From the NCBI GenBank assembly GCA_001321835.1, contig JPUR01000175.1:1-22112 (forward strand): a DNA stretch of 22,112 bases, read 5' to 3'. The notes beneath the pieces were generated by a model. It saw only the letters and a list, made by a program, of their open reading frames with translations. It was not told where the DNA came from and did not search any database. Made by a program: the position numbers and the translations under genes. Every line of letters starts with the position of its first letter. The stretch's first letter is position 1. Source of the DNA: Marinosulfonomonas sp. PRT-SC04. Its GTDB lineage: Bacteria; Pseudomonadota; Alphaproteobacteria; Rhodobacterales; Rhodobacteraceae. Shown here one piece after another: positions 1 to 6,796 of the stretch.

Positions 1-1057
1 CAATAGTGACACAGCCAACAAAGCCTTTGATCCAGACCTCACGGTGGCCATAAGCAACTGGCACAGAATAATCATTGCCGCGATACCGGACCAATGACGT
101 CGAGGTCACTTGTCCGCTTTGTCGGTCACAGGCTTCAAACGGTGCGGCTGGCAATGCTTGCATTACTGCCAGGACAGCTTCCAGCCGTTCACCAATACTG
201 ACTTTGTGACCCCGCAACACATCTCCCTGTCGCTTCAGGCACTGCTCTTCCAGATAATCGTTGAACGCATCCCAACTGGCGAAGCGCGGCATTGGCACCA
301 TGAAGTTGCGGCGCGCATAACCAACCAGCCCTTCAACCTTGCCTTTGTCATTGCCCTTGCCCGGACGGCCATACCGGTCATTGATCACATAATGCGACAG
401 CATGGCGCTGAACCGCTGCGTGCGTTTGCGCGTGCCATCCGGCATAATTTTGGCGACAAGGCACCGGTCATTATCGTAGAGAACCGACTGAGGAACAGCG
501 CCGAAGAATGCAAAGGCATGAACATGCCCGTCCAGCCATGCTTCGGTATTGGCTCTCTGCTAGGCTCGGACATAGCAGGCATCACTGTGTGGCAAATCAT
601 AGGCAAAGAAATAAGCCTTCTGTTCCACACCGCCGATCACAACCAAGGCCTCGCCAAAGTCGGCCTGCCCATGCCCCGCCGGATGGCTGAGCGGCACAAA
701 CATCTCCTTGCCGCCACGCTTCTTGCTGCGCACATAATCCTTCACGATGGTGTAGCCACCCGTGAACTCACATTCAGCCCGCAACCGATCAAATATCCGC
801 TTGGCCGTATGGCGTTGCTTGCGCGGGTGCCCTTTGTCTTCCGCCAGCCAAGTATTAATCTGATACGTAAACGCATCCAGCTTGGGTCGCCTGATCGACG
901 CCGTGCGACGATATCCGGGAGGCTCCGAATACGCCAACATCTTCGCAACACTATCTCGGCAGATCCCAAAATCCCGGGCAATAGCCCGCCCGCTCAACCC
1001 ATCATGAAAATGAGCTCGGCGAACCTTCAAATACAATTCCACAGTATAAATCCCCAA
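1..1057 (-). pseudogene. istA: IS21-family transposase IstA, nonsense-mutated and cut by the window edge
   Basis: IstA is the DDE transposase that cuts and joins IS21 ends with the ATPase helper IstB. Reading begins at ATG 1055-1057 (MGIYTVELYLKVRRAHF) with an N-terminal helix-turn-helix (about residues 20-50, GRAIARDFGICRDSVAKML) and the first catalytic Asp in GHGQADFGEA. A TAG at 560-562 interrupts codon 166. The same frame then stays open down to base 1 and keeps the family sequence: WLDGHVHAFAFFG, then SVLYDN (second Asp region), then NDKGKVEGLVGYARRNFM (catalytic Glu region). The stop therefore falls inside the DDE core and is the only lesion seen. About 352 codons are visible of the roughly 500 usual for IstA. 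The TAG most likely replaces a Tyr codon (related proteins read RAYP or similar here, from memory). Confidence 0.85.
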
Positions 1058-1083
1058 ACCCTCACATAAATGAAAGGGCTAAA

Positions 1084-1151
1084 GTGGCCGGTTTTTACTC
1101 CGCCCGCGACCGCATTATGCCGCCGCTACTGTGGCCTAGTATTGCTCCGCC
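1084..1151 (-). repeat. IS21 terminal direct repeats
   Basis: Two 21-bp units at 1084-1104 and 1131-1151 share GTGGCC at one end and CTCCGCC at the other, with start points 47 bp apart. A degenerate third unit may lie between them at about 1105-1129. In IS21-like elements such reiterated end sequences bind the transposase. They sit between the istA start and the inferred IS tip, as expected. Confidence 0.6.
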
Positions 1152-1158
1152 GTTTACA

Positions 1159-1310
1159 AGCGCGAAGGCCGTAAAGAAGGCGTTGAACAAATCAGGCGGC
1201 GGGCCGCAGCGTCCGCAGAGGCACGAAAGGAAACACGAAATGAAATTGATAATGATGTGCGCGGCGGCAATGCTGCTGACAAGTTGCGAAAAGATTGGAC
1301 CCGCGATTGA
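1159..1310 (+). pseudogene. Rz-like phage spanin (i-spanin), C-terminal remnant truncated by IS21
   Basis: In the frame with codons starting at 1161, the sequence encodes about 49 residues ending at TGA 1308-1310. It is rich in charged residues: REGRKEGVEQIRRRAA, then RKETRNEIDNDVRGG, then AADKLRKDWTRD. Basic/acidic coiled coil followed by a short Asp/Gly-rich tail is characteristic of Rz-type inner-membrane spanins from alphaproteobacterial phages. These span the periplasm with an outer-membrane lipoprotein and disrupt the outer membrane at lysis. The N-terminal membrane anchor is missing: the frame runs into the IS21 tip at 1158 and meets a TAG at 1137-1139 inside the IS. The family assignment rests on composition and position, not on a search. 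Confidence 0.55.
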
Positions 1311-1440
1311 TGGGGCAACCGTTTGCGCGGGCTGGCGGTTGATCCCGTTGGATCCAGCAAGCATTGACGGCCTATCGGAGCGTGATGCCGAGTCAATCTT
1401 GGCGCATAACCAGTTTGGCCGCTCGCTAGATTGCTGGTGA
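1240..1440 (+). CDS. small Rz1-like phage lipoprotein (putative o-spanin)
   Basis: This encodes 66 aa starting MKLIMMCAAAMLLTSCEK: a short hydrophobic signal ending in a lipobox (LTSC, Cys16), so a lipoprotein is predicted. The tail CAGWRLIPLDP and LAHNQFGRSLDCW resembles small proteins often found after Rz-like genes in alphaproteobacterial prophages. The start is ATG 1240, preceded by GAAAGG at 1224-1229. A longer reading from 1084 would begin inside the IS element and is not credible. The gene overlaps the last 71 bases of the Rz-like remnant in a different frame, the arrangement of Rz/Rz1 pairs. With its partner truncated it is probably non-functional as a lysis protein. Confidence 0.6.
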   Translation: MKLIMMCAAAMLLTSCEKIGPAIDGATVCAGWRLIPLDPASIDGLSERDAESILAHNQFGRSLDCW

Positions 1441-1466
1441 TCTACTTATGTGCAACAACTGCACGA

Positions 1467-1498
1467 AAGCCCGCTCCTTAACTGGGGCGGGCTTTTTT
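1467..1498 (+). terminator. rho-independent terminator after the phage remnant
   Basis: An 11-bp stem (AAGCCCGCTCC / GGGGCGGGCTT, one G-T wobble) encloses the six-base loop TTAACT and runs directly into TTTTTT at 1493-1498. It lies 26 bases after the Rz1-like stop codon and ends that plus-strand transcript. Confidence 0.9.
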
Positions 1499-1528
1499 GC
1501 GTTTTGGGGTGTAGCTTTGGGCATCAAG

Positions 1529-1557
1529 TGTCCCACGTTTCATCTCGTCGTGGGACA
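1529..1557 (+). repeat. perfect 9-bp inverted repeat TGTCCCACG
   Basis: TGTCCCACG (1529-1537) and CGTGGGACA (1549-1557) are exact reverse complements around an 11-base centre. There is no T tract, so it is a poor terminator. It lies between the phage remnant and the 3' end of tRNA-Glu, where integrase arm sites or attachment-linked sequence would be expected. A protein-binding site is the preferred reading, without proof. Confidence 0.5.
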
Positions 1558-1601
1558 TATATTTAGCAACTGGCTGTAATGGAAGGATAAATTAAATGCC
1601 T

Positions 1602-1676
1602 TGGTAGCCCGTACGAGAATCGAACTCGTCTTTCCAGGTTGAAAACCTGGCGTCCTAACCGATAGACGAACGGGCC
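1602..1676 (-). tRNA. tRNA-Glu (anticodon TTC), CCA encoded
   Basis: On the minus strand the gene starts GGCCCGTTCG and ends ACGGGCTACCA. The acceptor stem pairs GGCCCGT with ACGGGCT, with a G-T first pair. The anticodon arm is CCAGG-TTTTCAA-CCTGG, anticodon TTC at the expected place, and the T arm carries GTTCGATTC. The 3' CCA is encoded. The 3' end faces the phage/IS remnant, the usual geometry for integration into a tRNA gene. The 5' end lies 88 bp from the recJ stop codon. Confidence 0.97.
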
Positions 1677-1764
1677 ACGCTGTGACGTGAGGCGTATTTA
1701 GGCAATGAGCGGCGAGGGCGCAAGAGGGTATTTGCCTCTAATGTAATTATTTTTGCAATGACCC

Positions 1765-3507
1765 TTATGCGCGGGCCGCATCCTCAAGGCGCAGCTGTAC
1801 ACGGGCCCGCCCGCCCCATGTGTTTATCTCCAACCGGCCAGCCAGATGAAAACGCGCACCGCCATGATTTACAAGGGCTTGGCCGATCTCCTCATTGTAG
1901 ACGCCAAAGGCAATCGCCTCGATCCGTGCCCCCATGCCGTCGCCAAATGTCACCTTTAAATGATTTTCGCCCATACGTTTGGTGTAGTTGATTTCCACGT
2001 CCGGAAAGGCAAAACGCGGGGCAGGGGCGCTGGCCCCGAATGGTCCGGCTTGCTCCAGCTGCTCAATCAGCTCAATGGTGGCCGCGCCGGGCATCAGGAT
2101 GCCATCCAGCTTTAGATCTGCAGGGCCTGCCGATCCGGCCCCCTGCTTGGCCAAAAGCTCTGTCAGCCGTGCCATAGCAGGCTCCAATTGGTCGCGCGCC
2201 ACCGTCAGACCCGCCGCCATCTTGTGGCCGCCGCCCTTCAGCAACAAGCCTTCCGAGACCAGTCGTTGAATCGCCGCCCCCAGATCAACACCCGCCACCG
2301 AGCGCCCCGAGCCTTTGCCCTCATCACCATCCAGCCCGATCACAATGGCGGGCCGGTTGGTGGCTTCTTTCAGGCGTGAGGCAACGATGCCGACCACACC
2401 GGGGTGCCAGCCTTCGCCCGCCGCCCACACCAGTGGGGCCTCCAGCCCGCGTTCCTCGGCCTGCTCTAGCGCCACATCGCGCACGCTGGCCTCGACCTCG
2501 CGGCGTTCGGTGTTGAGCTGGTCCAAGCGGTCCGCCATTGCGCGGGCCTCGTGCTCATTTGTGCAGGCCAGCAGCCGTGCGCCAAGATCGGCTTGACCGA
2601 TCCGCCCGCCAGCATTGATGCGCGGTCCCAGCATAAATCCAAGGTGATAGGTGGTCGGTGCACTGTTCATTTTTGCCACATCACCAAGCGCCACCAGACC
2701 GATGCGCTGACGCTGGCCCATGATTTTCAAACCTTGGCGCACCAAGGCGCGATTGACGCCGGTCAGCGGTGCCACATCGGCCACCGTGCCAAGCGCCACC
2801 AGATCCAGCATCGCCATCAGGTTGGGACCCGTTTTTCCAGCCTCGCGCAGTTGGCGATTGACCTCGACCAGCAGTAGGAACACCACACCAGCGGCGCAAA
2901 GCTGAGAATAATCGCCGGTTTCATCTTGGCGATTCGGGTTCACCACGGCGACCGCATCGGGCAGGGTCTCGCCGCCCAAGTGGTGATCCAGAACCAGCAC
3001 ATCGGCTGCTTTGGCGGCCGCAATCGGCTCATGGCTGACGGTGCCGCAATCGACGCAAACGATCAGGTCGTGGTCACGCGCCAGCATTTCCATCGCCGGT
3101 ACATTGGGGCCATAACCCTCGGTGATCCGGTCGGGAATATACAGGGTGGCATCGCGGCCCATCTGGCGCAACCAGTCCAGCAGAAGCGCCGCCGAGGTGC
3201 CGCCATCGACATCGTAATCGGCGAAAATGGCGATCTTCTCACCGGATTGTGCGGCCTTAAGGAAACGGGCGGCAGCGGGCTGCATGTCTTTGAGCAAGCG
3301 CGGGTCCGGCAAAAGGTCTTTGATGGTCGGGTTCAGGTAGGTTGCGGCGTCACTCGGGGCCACCTCGCGTTGCACAAGGATGCGGCACAGCGGCAGCGGC
3401 AGGTTGGTCTCTTGGACCATGGCCTCGGCCAGTCTGTCGTCGTTGCCTGTGGGGCCAACCCAGCGGCGCTGTTTTAGGGAGGCGGTGACATTTAGGAAAT
3501 CGTTCAT
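1765..3507 (-). CDS. recJ: single-stranded-DNA-specific exonuclease RecJ
   Basis: RecJ degrades single-stranded DNA 5' to 3' in RecF-pathway recombination and repair. The 580-residue product has the DHH-phosphoesterase motifs: ADYDVDGGTS (Asp97, Asp99, Asp101), VDCG (Asp153), VLDHHLGGE (Asp174, His175, His176), a glycine-rich LGPRINAGGRIG motif, a DHHA1-type GGGHKMAAGLT segment near residue 430, and a C-terminal OB-fold region. The length fits alphaproteobacterial RecJ. Start ATG 3505-3507 is preceded by CAAGG about 7 bases upstream and overlaps the stop of the upstream hydrolase gene (ATGA), suggesting translational coupling. It is the last gene of a four-gene minus-strand operon. Confidence 0.95.
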   Translation of the reverse strand: MNDFLNVTASLKQRRWVGPTGNDDRLAEAMVQETNLPLPLCRILVQREVAPSDAATYLNPTIKDLLPDPRLLKDMQPAAARFLKAAQSGEKIAIFADYDVDGGTSAALLLDWLRQMGRDATLYIPDRITEGYGPNVPAMEMLARDHDLIVCVDCGTVSHEPIAAAKAADVLVLDHHLGGETLPDAVAVVNPNRQDETGDYSQLCAAGVVFLLLVEVNRQLREAGKTGPNLMAMLDLVALGTVADVAPLTGVNRALVRQGLKIMGQRQRIGLVALGDVAKMNSAPTTYHLGFMLGPRINAGGRIGQADLGARLLACTNEHEARAMADRLDQLNTERREVEASVRDVALEQAEERGLEAPLVWAAGEGWHPGVVGIVASRLKEATNRPAIVIGLDGDEGKGSGRSVAGVDLGAAIQRLVSEGLLLKGGGHKMAAGLTVARDQLEPAMARLTELLAKQGAGSAGPADLKLDGILMPGAATIELIEQLEQAGPFGASAPAPRFAFPDVEINYTKRMGENHLKVTFGDGMGARIEAIAFGVYNEEIGQALVNHGGARFHLAGRLEINTWGGRARVQLRLEDAARA

Positions 3508-4067
3508 TGAGCGGCCTTGATGATGGCATCTGTGGTCATTGCCGTGACAAATTCACCGTGCAAATGCGCAACGGCGCTGTCGTGAATCTGCTGGGCGGTG
3601 AGCGCGGTAGCCCCCGATTTCCAGCTCATATCGGCGTTTTTCACAAAGGCGGCGCAGGCGTCATGCGCCAGCGTGACGTTAAAGCCCAGATTGGCGGCCA
3701 TGCGGGCGGTGGTTGAGACACAATGCGGCGTGGTTAAGCCGCAGATCAACAGATCGGTGATGCTGCGCCTGCGCAAATTCGCCTCAAGGTCAGTGCCGAT
3801 AAAGGCGGAATTTACGGTCTTTTCAATGACAGCTTCAGAACCTTGTGGCTGGGTTAGCTGCTTGAAATTTGCCCCTGTCGTGCCTGTCTCAAGCGGGCTG
3901 CCCGAGGTGGTGCTGAGGTGTCTGATGTGAAGCAGCGGCCCGCCTGATTTGCGCCAATGGGCGAGCAGGCGGGCCGCGTTTTTTTCGGCGTCTGGGTTGT
4001 TGCGTGCGCCCCAGAACGGGCTGTTAAAACCCGTCTGGAAATCAATCAAGATCAGCGCGCACTGCAT
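3504..4067 (-). CDS. isochorismatase-like cysteine hydrolase
   Basis: This 187-residue protein belongs to the isochorismatase-like superfamily, which hydrolyses C-N bonds in small amides or vinyl ethers. The triad is visible: Asp9 in ILIDFQTGF, Lys83 in IEKTVNSAF, and Cys116 in GLTTPHCVSTTARMAANLGF; the residue after the conserved turn is typical of the superfamily. Nearest characterised types would be nicotinamidase or N-carbamoylsarcosine-amidase-like enzymes, but the substrate cannot be read from sequence. It starts 4 bp after the glpX stop with only a weak ribosome site and overlaps recJ by 4 bp, so it is probably translated by coupling. Its presence inside the hom-glpX-recJ operon is not explained by a shared pathway. 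Confidence 0.85.
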   Translation of the reverse strand: MQCALILIDFQTGFNSPFWGARNNPDAEKNAARLLAHWRKSGGPLLHIRHLSTTSGSPLETGTTGANFKQLTQPQGSEAVIEKTVNSAFIGTDLEANLRRRSITDLLICGLTTPHCVSTTARMAANLGFNVTLAHDACAAFVKNADMSWKSGATALTAQQIHDSAVAHLHGEFVTAMTTDAIIKAAQ

Positions 4068-4071
4068 TGAT

Positions 4072-5037
4072 CTAGTTGACCTTCATGCGGTAAGACATCC
4101 GCCGGATCGATCCGGTTTTTGAGCGCATCAGGATGGTTTCTGTGGTCAGAAAGCCCGGCTCGCGTTTGATGCCGTGCACGATGGAGCCATCGGTGACGCC
4201 AGTGGCGGCAAAGATCACGTCCTCAGCCACCAGCTCATCGCGGGAATAAATCCGGTTCAGATCGGTGATGCCAGCTTTGGCGGCGCGGCCACGTTCGTCA
4301 TCGTTGCGAAACAACAAACGACCATACATTTGGCCACCCATACATTTCAACGCGGCGGCGGCCAGCACACCTTCGGGTGCGCCCCCAGAGCCCATGTAGA
4401 TGTCGATGCCAGTGGTTTCGGCCTCGGCGCAGTGCATAACGCCTGCAACATCACCATCGGTGATCAGACGAATGGCAGCACCCGTGGCGCGCAATTCTTC
4501 GATCATATCTTCGTGGCGTGGGCGTTCCAGCACACAAACCGTGATGTCGGACATTGCGCAGCTTTTGGCGGCGGCCAGCGCTTTGATGCGCTCAGCTGGG
4601 GTCATGTCGAGGGTGACAACATCAGTGGCAAAGCCCGGCCCAATTGCCAGCTTGTCCATGTAAACGTCAGGCGCGTGCAGCATTGAGCCGCGTGGGCCCA
4701 TGGCGATCACGGTCAGCGCGTTTGGCATGTCTTTGGCGGTCAGGGTGGTGCCTTCAAGTGGGTCCAGTGCGATGTCAACGCCGGGGCCATTGCCGGTGCC
4801 GACTTCTTCGCCGATGAACAGCATTGGGGCCTCATCGCGTTCGCCTTCGCCAATCACGATCACGCCGTTGATGTCGAGCATGTTCAGCTGGGTGCGCATC
4901 GCGTCAACCGCAGCTTGGTCGGCGGCTTTTTCATCGCCACGGCCAACCAGTTTGGCGGATGCCAGTGCGGCGGCCTCGGAAACGCGGGCCAAGCCCAGTG
5001 ACAGGATGCGGTCGTGAAATTCGGCTTCTTTGGTCAT
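4072..5037 (-). CDS. glpX: class II fructose-1,6-bisphosphatase GlpX
   Basis: GlpX removes the 1-phosphate of fructose 1,6-bisphosphate in gluconeogenesis and requires a divalent metal. The 321-residue sequence has VIGEGERDEAPM (residues 61-72, metal ligands Glu64/Asp68 region) and DPLEGTT (Asp92, Glu95), both characteristic of the class II lithium-sensitive phosphatase fold, followed by GSGGAPEGVLAAAALKCMGG in the substrate-binding half. Length is normal. It lies 17 bp after hom and 4 bp before the isochorismatase-like gene, so co-transcription is expected. The C-terminus (SIRRMSYRMKVN) is complete. Confidence 0.95.
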   Translation of the reverse strand: MTKEAEFHDRILSLGLARVSEAAALASAKLVGRGDEKAADQAAVDAMRTQLNMLDINGVIVIGEGERDEAPMLFIGEEVGTGNGPGVDIALDPLEGTTLTAKDMPNALTVIAMGPRGSMLHAPDVYMDKLAIGPGFATDVVTLDMTPAERIKALAAAKSCAMSDITVCVLERPRHEDMIEELRATGAAIRLITDGDVAGVMHCAEAETTGIDIYMGSGGAPEGVLAAAALKCMGGQMYGRLLFRNDDERGRAAKAGITDLNRIYSRDELVAEDVIFAATGVTDGSIVHGIKREPGFLTTETILMRSKTGSIRRMSYRMKVN

Positions 5038-5054
5038 GTTATCTGGTCCAATAT

Positions 5055-6341
5055 TTAAACGGTTTCAATGCGGATGGCGACGGGATCAGAGGCAACAACA
5101 CCGGTTGCCGCAAAGCCAGCAATGGCGCTGTCTAAAGCGCTGCGTGTGGTTTTATGGGTGACGATCAGCACGGGGGCTGTGGCGGCGTCATGGCCGTATT
5201 GGCGCATGCGATCCACCGAAACGCCAGCTTCGCCAAGGGCTGTGGCGATCTTGGCCAAGGCACCAGGTTTGTCGTGCAGCTCCATGCGCAGGTAGTAGGG
5301 CGCAGGGGTGGCGGATTTGGCCGGTTTGGCCAGCTCCAGTGTGTTTGCGGGCTGCCCGAAGGTTGCAACACGGTTGCCACGGGCGATGTCCATAACGTCT
5401 GACATCACAGCCGAGGCGGTTGGGCCTTCGCCAGCACCAGCGCCGCGCAGCACGATTTGGCCGACGTGATCGCCCTCAAGCACCACCATATTGGTGCCTC
5501 CTTCAAGTTGGCCAAGTGGGCTGTCGGCGGGCACAAGGCACGGCGACATCCGCTGCTCCAGCCCACGACCGGTCATTTGTGCAACGCCCAGCAGTTTTAT
5601 GCGAAAGCCCATATCGGCGGCCTGCTGGATGTCTTGAAAGGTGATGCGCTCAATGCCTTCCAGATCAACCCCGTCAAAGGCGACTTGGGTGCCAAAGGCG
5701 ATTGAGGCCAGCAGCGCCAGTTTGTGGCCCGCGTCAATGCCGCCCACATCTAGGTTCGGATCGGCCTCAAGATAGCCAAGCTGGTTGGCCTCCTCAAAGA
5801 TGTCGGCGTAGGGCAGGCCAGAGCTTTGCATCCGGGTCAGGATGTAGTTGCAGGTGCCGTTCATCACGCCCATCACGCGGGTGATCTGATTGCCAGCCAA
5901 GCCTTCAGTCAGGGCTTTGACGACGGGAATGCCACCGGCGACGGCGGCCTCAAAACGGATCACGCGGTTTGCAGCCTCGGCGGCCAGCGCCAGTTCTTGA
6001 CCGTGCAGTGCCAGCATGGCTTTGTTGGCGGTGACAACGTCTTTGCCAGCCGCAATCGCGGCCTCGGTGGCGGCTTTGGCTGGGCCATCGGCGCCGCCCA
6101 TCAATTCAACGAAGACATCGACATCATCGCGCTGCGCCAGCTTGACCGGATCATCTTCCCATGCGTAATCCGACAGGCTGACGCCGCGATCCTTGTCACG
6201 CGAACGTGCAGAAACAGCGGTGATCACCACAGGGCGGCCCGTGCGTAGTGCCAGCAGATTGGCCTTTTGGCGGACGATTTTGACAACGCCTGCTCCTACG
6301 GTGCCAAGACCCGCAATTCCAAGGCGTAAAGGTTCGGTCAT
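5055..6341 (-). CDS. hom: homoserine dehydrogenase
   Basis: This enzyme reduces aspartate semialdehyde to homoserine with NAD(P)H, the branch point to threonine and methionine. The start chosen is ATG 6341 (MTEPLRLGIAGLGTVGAG), preceded by GGAGAG six bases upstream; an upstream ATG adding six residues has no better site. The Rossmann motif GLGTVG is at residues 11-16, the catalytic region includes VMNGTCNYILTRM and GYLEADPNLDVGGIDAGHKL (about 198-217), and a C-terminal ACT domain (YYLRMELHDKPGALAKIA) suggests feedback control by threonine. The 428-residue length fits the monofunctional form with an ACT domain. It is first in the operon hom-glpX-hydrolase-recJ. Confidence 0.95.
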   Translation of the reverse strand: MTEPLRLGIAGLGTVGAGVVKIVRQKANLLALRTGRPVVITAVSARSRDKDRGVSLSDYAWEDDPVKLAQRDDVDVFVELMGGADGPAKAATEAAIAAGKDVVTANKAMLALHGQELALAAEAANRVIRFEAAVAGGIPVVKALTEGLAGNQITRVMGVMNGTCNYILTRMQSSGLPYADIFEEANQLGYLEADPNLDVGGIDAGHKLALLASIAFGTQVAFDGVDLEGIERITFQDIQQAADMGFRIKLLGVAQMTGRGLEQRMSPCLVPADSPLGQLEGGTNMVVLEGDHVGQIVLRGAGAGEGPTASAVMSDVMDIARGNRVATFGQPANTLELAKPAKSATPAPYYLRMELHDKPGALAKIATALGEAGVSVDRMRQYGHDAATAPVLIVTHKTTRSALDSAIAGFAATGVVASDPVAIRIETV

Positions 6342-6417
6342 TTTGCGCTCTCCAGCCAATATTGTGTTGCTGGTTCTCTAACGTCAAATTGGTGGCGGTG
6401 CAACGCGCCACGTGGTG

Positions 6418-6717
6418 TTATCTGTGACGTGCAATCGCTTTGCGCATGCGGGCGCGGGTGGCGCTGTCGACCACGGGGCCACGCAGGCGGGCGGCGCGGG
6501 CCTGCAAGCGGCCAACACGCCCCTGTAAGTTTGCAACGCTTTGTTCGGTGATTTGCACATCTTGGGCGTCGGTTAGGATTTGGGGAATCGGCACCAGACT
6601 GGGGTATCCGGCCATGCGGGCGGCGGGCGTAATGGCGGCGTCCAGCTCGGGGAAATCGCTGCATCCGGCCAACAGGGTGGCGGTCAGGGCAAACAGAGCG
6701 GTGTGGCGAAGCATCAA
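6418..6717 (-). CDS. small predicted lipoprotein, function unknown
   Basis: The 99-residue product begins MMLRHTALFALTATLLAGCSDF: a signal peptide and lipobox LAGC (Cys19), so it is likely lipid-anchored. The mature part has a short Pro/Ile segment (SLVPIPQILTD) and a predicted coiled coil (EQSVANLQGRVGRLQARAARL) with an Arg-rich C-terminus. I do not recognise a named family; similar small lipoproteins are common in Rhodobacteraceae. It lies 76 bp upstream of hom on the same strand and is divergent from the TetR-type gene across about 80 bp, so the regulator could control it. Confidence 0.7.
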   Translation of the reverse strand: MMLRHTALFALTATLLAGCSDFPELDAAITPAARMAGYPSLVPIPQILTDAQDVQITEQSVANLQGRVGRLQARAARLRGPVVDSATRARMRKAIARHR

Positions 6718-6756
6718 AAGGCGATTCCCGTGATTGGAGACGTGGTTTCGGGGATA

Positions 6757-6774
6757 ATACGGCGCATGGCGTAT
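6757..6774. promoter_or_regulatory. imperfect inverted repeat in divergent promoter region
   Basis: ATACG (6757-6761 region) and CGTAT (6770-6774) form an inverted pair, ATACG-N8-CGTAT, in the intergenic space between the lipoprotein and TetR genes. Arms are only 5 bp, so chance occurrence is quite possible. It is listed as a secondary operator candidate. Confidence 0.25.
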
Positions 6775-6796
6775 CCTTTACAAGCAGGGCTTTGAA

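Larger units (their letters stand above)
1..1158 (-). mobile_element. IS21-family insertion sequence, upstream end (partial)
   Basis: The element contains istA on the minus strand and ends near 1158, where the minus strand begins TGTAAACGG; IS21-family ends start with TG. Between the istA start and this tip lie two similar 21-bp direct repeats (1084-1104 and 1131-1151, 16 of 21 bases identical by eye), both beginning GTGGCC and ending CTCCGCC on the plus strand, with a weaker related copy between them. Multiple transposase-binding repeats at the tips are typical of IS21 elements. The other end and istB would lie left of the window, so the target duplication cannot be seen. Confidence 0.8.

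Noticed and set aside
110..1069. Long plus-strand open frame (319 codons)
   Set aside because: It runs antisense to the IS21 transposase, whose protein motifs are clear on the minus strand.
1084..1239. N-terminal extension of the small lipoprotein
   Set aside because: It starts inside the IS tip and crosses the insertion boundary; a signal peptide and ribosome site begin at 1240.
1723..1739. AGAGG/CCTCT hairpin between tRNA-Glu and recJ
   Set aside because: Arms are five bases with no T run on the recJ strand; too weak to call a terminator.
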